Positions 60,231 to 64,000 of a DNA stretch of 64,000 bases are shown here, in pieces. This DNA is from Cytobacillus sp. FSL H8-0458 (lineage in GTDB: Bacteria > Bacillota > Bacilli > Bacillales > Cytobacillaceae). The translations under genes were made by a program, and so were the position numbers. Position 1 is the first letter of the stretch. Each line of letters starts with the position of its first letter. The stretch lies in contig NZ_JBBOBR010000001.1 in the NCBI RefSeq assembly GCF_038002165.1, positions 2,914,001-2,978,000 on the forward strand, read 5' to 3'. Under the pieces are notes generated by a model. It saw only the letters and a program-made list of their open reading frames with translations, was not told where the DNA came from and searched no databases.

Positions 60231-61370
60231 TTAATTAATCAATATAGCAATGATTCCCTGTACGAGGCCAATAATACCCCCAAGAAGGAAACCTAAATTT
60301 GTAATCATGGCTAATTCGCTTTTGATTATGGAAAAGACCATATCTTCTAACCTTTCAACCGAAAAATTGCTGACCTGTTCCCGGACAATTTCTGCCAGAC
60401 GAAGCCGTTCCATAACCATTTCTGTCTTTCCTGAAAGCCAATCAGAAAGCATCTGAACACTTTTAGGAGCCAGCTCTTCTATCAGTACTGTCCTATAAGG
60501 GGCCATAAAAGATGAGAGAGGCTTTTTAAATACATTCTCCAGATTAATGACTCTGTGTGCAATATTCTTTAATACTGAAAGAATCTGTTCCTTTTCGAGC
60601 TGCTCTTCAATAACTGCAGCTTCCATCTCAAGAATTTTGCTCCACTCTTTTTGTAAAAGGGTTGTAATCAGGTCGGCCGTACCCTCATTACTTAAAAACC
60701 TAATGATTTCCGGCTGAATTTTATCCGCAAGATTAATGTTACCCATGAACATCTGCAGCATATTGCTGAGCACACCGCTTCGCTCACGTACAAAATCATC
60801 AGCCATTCTTTGTATCCTCATTTTGCCTTCAATGCTGGAGAAATAATCAACCCCTTTTTGAAGGATCATTGAACTGATAGCCGGAATTTTTTCATCCGCT
60901 TTATCCAATAGACCCTGAGGAATAACTTCTTTAAGAGGCAGGCCTCGATATTCACTAATAATTTTTTCATATTTCTGCTCAATTAAAAGGTTTATGCGAT
61001 TCTCTGTTTTCGCTTGACCATCCGTGATTCCAAACGCTGCAAGAATGTCCTCTGCTGATTTTTCCGTTTGCAGGATCGTTTCCAGCTCTTTCTGAACAAG
61101 CCCGGACATATCACGCTGAAATTTATCATTAATGAACTTTTTCTTGATGCTTTCCGGTGTCAGAAGATGATTAACAACCAGCTTTCCCATCTGATCTGCC
61201 ATTTCATCTCTTCTTTTAGGAATCAGCCCAGGGGTAAATGGAACCTTCCATTTACCTATGTACACGGCATTATAAGGTTTAAAGAGCATTTTAATAGCCA
61301 GGTAGTTAGTAAACCCGCCAATGAGAGCCCCAATTATCATCATTAAAATTATTGTCATTGCAATTTCCAT
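60231..61370 (-). CDS. yheB: DUF445 membrane protein YheB
   Basis: 379 residues starting MEIAMTIILMMIIGALIGGFTNYLAIKMLF, one membrane helix and the family-typical FTNxxAIKMLFxP and VPFTPGLIPKRR. The middle is a long helical soluble region; a second membrane segment ends the protein (LAMITNLGFLLGGIIGLVQGIIAILIN is split here as LGFLLGGIIGLVQGIIAILI). The function is unknown. AAGGTAGAG before the ATG. The upstream longer frame begins inside the intergenic region and is rejected. Divergent from the YheC/D genes. Confidence 0.9.
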   Translation of the reverse strand: MEIAMTIILMMIIGALIGGFTNYLAIKMLFKPYNAVYIGKWKVPFTPGLIPKRRDEMADQMGKLVVNHLLTPESIKKKFINDKFQRDMSGLVQKELETILQTEKSAEDILAAFGITDGQAKTENRINLLIEQKYEKIISEYRGLPLKEVIPQGLLDKADEKIPAISSMILQKGVDYFSSIEGKMRIQRMADDFVRERSGVLSNMLQMFMGNINLADKIQPEIIRFLSNEGTADLITTLLQKEWSKILEMEAAVIEEQLEKEQILSVLKNIAHRVINLENVFKKPLSSFMAPYRTVLIEELAPKSVQMLSDWLSGKTEMVMERLRLAEIVREQVSNFSVERLEDMVFSIIKSELAMITNLGFLLGGIIGLVQGIIAILIN

Positions 61371-61597
61371 AGATATCTCTACCTTCCTTAAGTTACAGGC
61401 GCCTGTCTTGACGCACCATTTAATTGCCCAGAACATACGATATGGTATCAGCTTTTGCCTATTTTTTCATTATACAGTGAAAACTTCATCAATGGGAGTT
61501 TTGCACATTCTGCCGCATAAATTCAGCATTCAATTTTCAAACTGCATGAGGCTGTTCAGAATAGGCTCAAATAAAGATTAGCAAATGAGGAATGATC

Positions 61598-63013
61598 ATG
61601 TCAGTTTCTTTATTGCCTATTACGATTGTTCCGGTAAAAATGTTTCAGGAAAATCAATTTCGCATTCAAATTAGCCATTCTCTCGTACATTACTGGAATA
61701 TTGATCTGCAAATGCCCCATTTGCTGCGGATCGGCAAGCAAGCCATTCAGGTAACCATTGAAGGAGCAAACATTACGAAAGATGAAATTATTTTCTGTGA
61801 ACGGCTTTTTCAGGAATGCTGCCTGCCAATGGAAGATCTCCATTTTGTCGCCAGTTACTCCAGAAAGGACTTTACTATTACTGCCGGGCCGGTTATAGGA
61901 CTGATGACGGATTTTAATGAAAGTAGCGAAGATCCTGACTTCCGATCTATTCATTCTTTTTGCGAAGAATTGCATGAGGTTGTTTCCGGCCTGCGCGGAT
62001 ATTTTTATGTATTTCATTTTCGGGACTGCAGCCAAGGCAAGCTGCAGGGTTACTGTCTGTGTGAGGGAAAATGGATAAAGCGTCCCGTACCTTTGCCGAG
62101 CGTAATTTATAACCGGATTCACTCCCGAATACTCGAAGCAAGTTCAACTTTTCAAACATTTAAAAATAGCATGATAAACTATAACATTCCAATGTTTAAT
62201 GACCGTTTTTTATCGAAAAAGGAAGTTCATAACCTCCTCTTTTCTGAGGATCATATGCATCCCTATCTGCCTGATACATCCATTGCAGATGAACAAACCA
62301 TCAAGGAAATGCTGGCCAGACACAGACTAATATTCCTTAAGCCCATACACGGCAGCCAGGGACGGAATATTATCAGACTGAGTATACACGGCGAAGAAAT
62401 CATGACAGAACTATCGACCGGAAACGGCAGGGAAAATACGCTCACATTCAAAAATTATGACCGTTTTGCACAATGGTTTCAGCAGTACCTAAAGAAAACA
62501 ATTTTTCTGGCCCAGCAGGCCATACCTCTGCAAACTTATAAAAACAGGCAGCTTGATTTCCGCGTGCTCTGCCATAAAAACTTTCAGGATATCTGGAGGG
62601 CAACTTCTGCAGTGGCAAGGATTTCTGCAGACCAGCAATTTGTTTCCAATATTGCAAGAGGCGGAGAGATTATGAAGCCTCTAAGGATATTCACGATGCA
62701 CTCTGATCAGAAAACAGCGGTTCAGCAGCTGTCGTTACTGAAGGAGCTTGCAGTTGAAACAGCAACAATCATCAGCCAGAAATGCGAAGGTCTTGTTGGA
62801 GAACTCGGGATTGATATTGGATTGGACACTAACGGAAAACTTTGGATCATTGAAGTAAATTCTAAACCCTCCAAGAACTTCGAAGACAAAGAAAAAAGAG
62901 TAAGACCCTCTGCCAAGGCACTGATCGAATATGCTACGGCTTTATCTTTTATACAAAAAGGAGGATTACAGCATGCTTTCATTCGGAATCATGACCTTAA
63001 ACAAACGGAGTGA
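61598..63013 (+). CDS. YheC/YheD family endospore coat-associated protein, first copy
   Basis: 471 residues. The C-terminal 270 residues form an ATP-grasp-like domain: LIFLKPIHGSQGRNIIRLS, then FRVLCHKNFQDIWRATSAVAR, and GELGIDIGLDTNGKLWIIEVNSKPSK, with ordered Lys, Glu and Asn typical of metal-ATP binding. The N-terminal part is specific. Family members are found in the spore coat of Bacillus; the substrate ligated is unknown. ATG at 61598 with GAGG 7 nt upstream. Divergent from yheB as yheC/yheD in B. subtilis. Overlaps the next gene by 41 bp. Confidence 0.85.
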   Translation: MSVSLLPITIVPVKMFQENQFRIQISHSLVHYWNIDLQMPHLLRIGKQAIQVTIEGANITKDEIIFCERLFQECCLPMEDLHFVASYSRKDFTITAGPVIGLMTDFNESSEDPDFRSIHSFCEELHEVVSGLRGYFYVFHFRDCSQGKLQGYCLCEGKWIKRPVPLPSVIYNRIHSRILEASSTFQTFKNSMINYNIPMFNDRFLSKKEVHNLLFSEDHMHPYLPDTSIADEQTIKEMLARHRLIFLKPIHGSQGRNIIRLSIHGEEIMTELSTGNGRENTLTFKNYDRFAQWFQQYLKKTIFLAQQAIPLQTYKNRQLDFRVLCHKNFQDIWRATSAVARISADQQFVSNIARGGEIMKPLRIFTMHSDQKTAVQQLSLLKELAVETATIISQKCEGLVGELGIDIGLDTNGKLWIIEVNSKPSKNFEDKEKRVRPSAKALIEYATALSFIQKGGLQHAFIRNHDLKQTE

Positions 63014-64000
63014 ACAGCCATACTTTATGGAATTGGCCAAAAGAGCCAATAAATATAATCTTAATTGCTTCAGGTTTGTGCCTACAGATATCAATCCTGT
63101 TTCAGAAAGGATTGCAGGTGATTCCTATAACCCTTCTTCAGGAGAATGGGAGCCGGCAGAGTTCCCTGTGCCGGAGATCCTTTATGATCGCTGTTTTTAC
63201 AGAAATGACTCCCACTCAAAACAATGTATATCCATCGTGAATTGGCTGAAGGCAAGAAATGACATCCAGTTCCTTGGCTACGGATTGCCTAATAAGCTTG
63301 AATTATATGAAATTCTCTCCTGCTCAAACATATCACCCTATTTGCTGAAAACTGCACAATTTACCGGAGCTGACAGTTTCATAAACAGCCTCATTCCTGA
63401 TCAGCCCTGCATTCTTAAACCTGCAAGCGGGTCACAGGGACATGGAATCTATTATATTGAGAAAACGGGCAAGGATATTCTTGTTAAAACAGATAAAAGG
63501 AATGCCCTGGTTTCACGCACCTTTGAAACCGAAGAAAAGGCAGCTGGATTGCTGAATAAATTGACCGCAAAACAGCAATACCTTATCCAGCCATATGTGA
63601 ATCTATCAAACAAGAACGGTCAGCCCTTTGATATAAGAATATTGCTTCAAAAAGACAGGAATGGTGCCTGGAAGGAGCTGGGCCGGGGCATTCGCACAGG
63701 CAGAGAAGGAGGCATCGTCTCCAATTTAAGCGCTGGCGGCAGCAATATTTCTTTTGAGGAGTGGATCACTCAATACCCATCTTCATTAAAGAGCTTTCTT
63801 TCCGATGAGCTTTATGACATTATCGATACACTTCCTGCTGCCCTTGAACGAAAGCTTCCCCCGCTATTTGAGATGGGAATCGATATTGGAGTGGAAACTA
63901 ACGGCTCTATTTGGATACTGGATATTAACTCAAAGCCAGGAAGGAAAACCATCCTAAACAGCCAGCCTGAGAAGGAGGAAGAGTTATATACCGCCCCCCT
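62973..64000 (+). CDS. YheC/YheD family protein, second copy, 3' end outside window
   Basis: Partial, about 342 residues visible from the ATG at 62973, which has AAGGAGG 8 nt upstream. It starts MLSFGIMTLNKRSEQPYFME and has ATP-grasp motifs like its neighbour: CILKPASGSQGHGIYYIEK, FDIRILLQKDRNGAWKELG, GIDIGVETNGSIWILDINSKPG. This tandem arrangement mirrors yheC and yheD. The overlap of 41 bp with the previous gene suggests coupled translation. The ortholog assignment of the two copies is uncertain. Confidence 0.85.
   Translation, partial: MLSFGIMTLNKRSEQPYFMELAKRANKYNLNCFRFVPTDINPVSERIAGDSYNPSSGEWEPAEFPVPEILYDRCFYRNDSHSKQCISIVNWLKARNDIQFLGYGLPNKLELYEILSCSNISPYLLKTAQFTGADSFINSLIPDQPCILKPASGSQGHGIYYIEKTGKDILVKTDKRNALVSRTFETEEKAAGLLNKLTAKQQYLIQPYVNLSNKNGQPFDIRILLQKDRNGAWKELGRGIRTGREGGIVSNLSAGGSNISFEEWITQYPSSLKSFLSDELYDIIDTLPAALERKLPPLFEMGIDIGVETNGSIWILDINSKPGRKTILNSQPEKEEELYTAP

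Overview
The window is about 64 kb of chromosome from a low-to-mid GC, spore-forming Gram-positive rod of the Bacillaceae. It carries an alpha/beta-type SASP, two YjcZ-type peptides, YhaL, YheC/YheD coat-associated proteins, ComK, ScoC/Hpr, Ecs, PrsA and LiaFSR. Gene content and order largely follow the yhg-yhf-yha-yhe part of the Bacillus subtilis map, with rearrangements and extra genes. Two kinds of dispersed repeat recall Cytobacillus/Mesobacillus-type genomes, but the genus is inferred from memory and not proven. I see no tRNA, rRNA, CRISPR array, prophage or transposase gene.

Layout: (1) 1-6.3 kb: partial S9 peptidase, YhjD-like protein, divergent comK and yhzC, a frameshifted S51 peptidase, the membrane protease YhfN, and azlCD. 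(2) 6.4-14 kb: an ABC importer of the TrpXYZ type interrupted by a repeat, a crotonase, FadR-box-controlled lcfB, yhfI-lplJ, and yhfH. (3) 14.3-21.7 kb: yhgE and its TetR regulator yhgD with two matching operators, the heme genes hemEHY, and divergent hmoB. (4) 21.7-28 kb: liaFSR, transporter yhfA, a PAP2 phosphatase, and M20 amidohydrolase yhaA. (5) 28-38 kb: ecsABC, an unusual repeat-rich spacer, hit, serC, TRAP-controlled trpP, yhaH, hpr, small membrane proteins and prsA. (6) 38-48.5 kb: yhaL, yhaM, an lrgAB pair, yhaN-yhaO behind a LexA-like box, a LysE exporter, yhaPQ and yhzD. (7) 48.4-54.2 kb: a repeat element, yhaR, an acyl-CoA ligase with a cre site, hemZ and yhaX. (8) 54.4-58.6 kb: a TPP riboswitch with terminator, another repeat, and the thiamine-precursor operon ykoFEDC. 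(9) 58.8-64 kb: SASP, a GmhB-like phosphatase, yheA, yheB and two tandem YheC/YheD-type genes, the last running off the end.

The clearest systems-level reading is a set of housekeeping operons with recognisable control sites: FadR and CcpA sites on two separate fatty-acid activation loci, a TetR autoregulatory loop on yhgDE, TRAP on trpP, TPP on ykoFEDC, and LexA-like sites on yhaON and yhjD. The least explained stretch is the roughly 630-bp ecsA-hit spacer. It holds three imperfect tandem units with two strongly conserved motifs, a candidate promoter and a strong terminator, and looks like an undescribed RNA or micropeptide locus.
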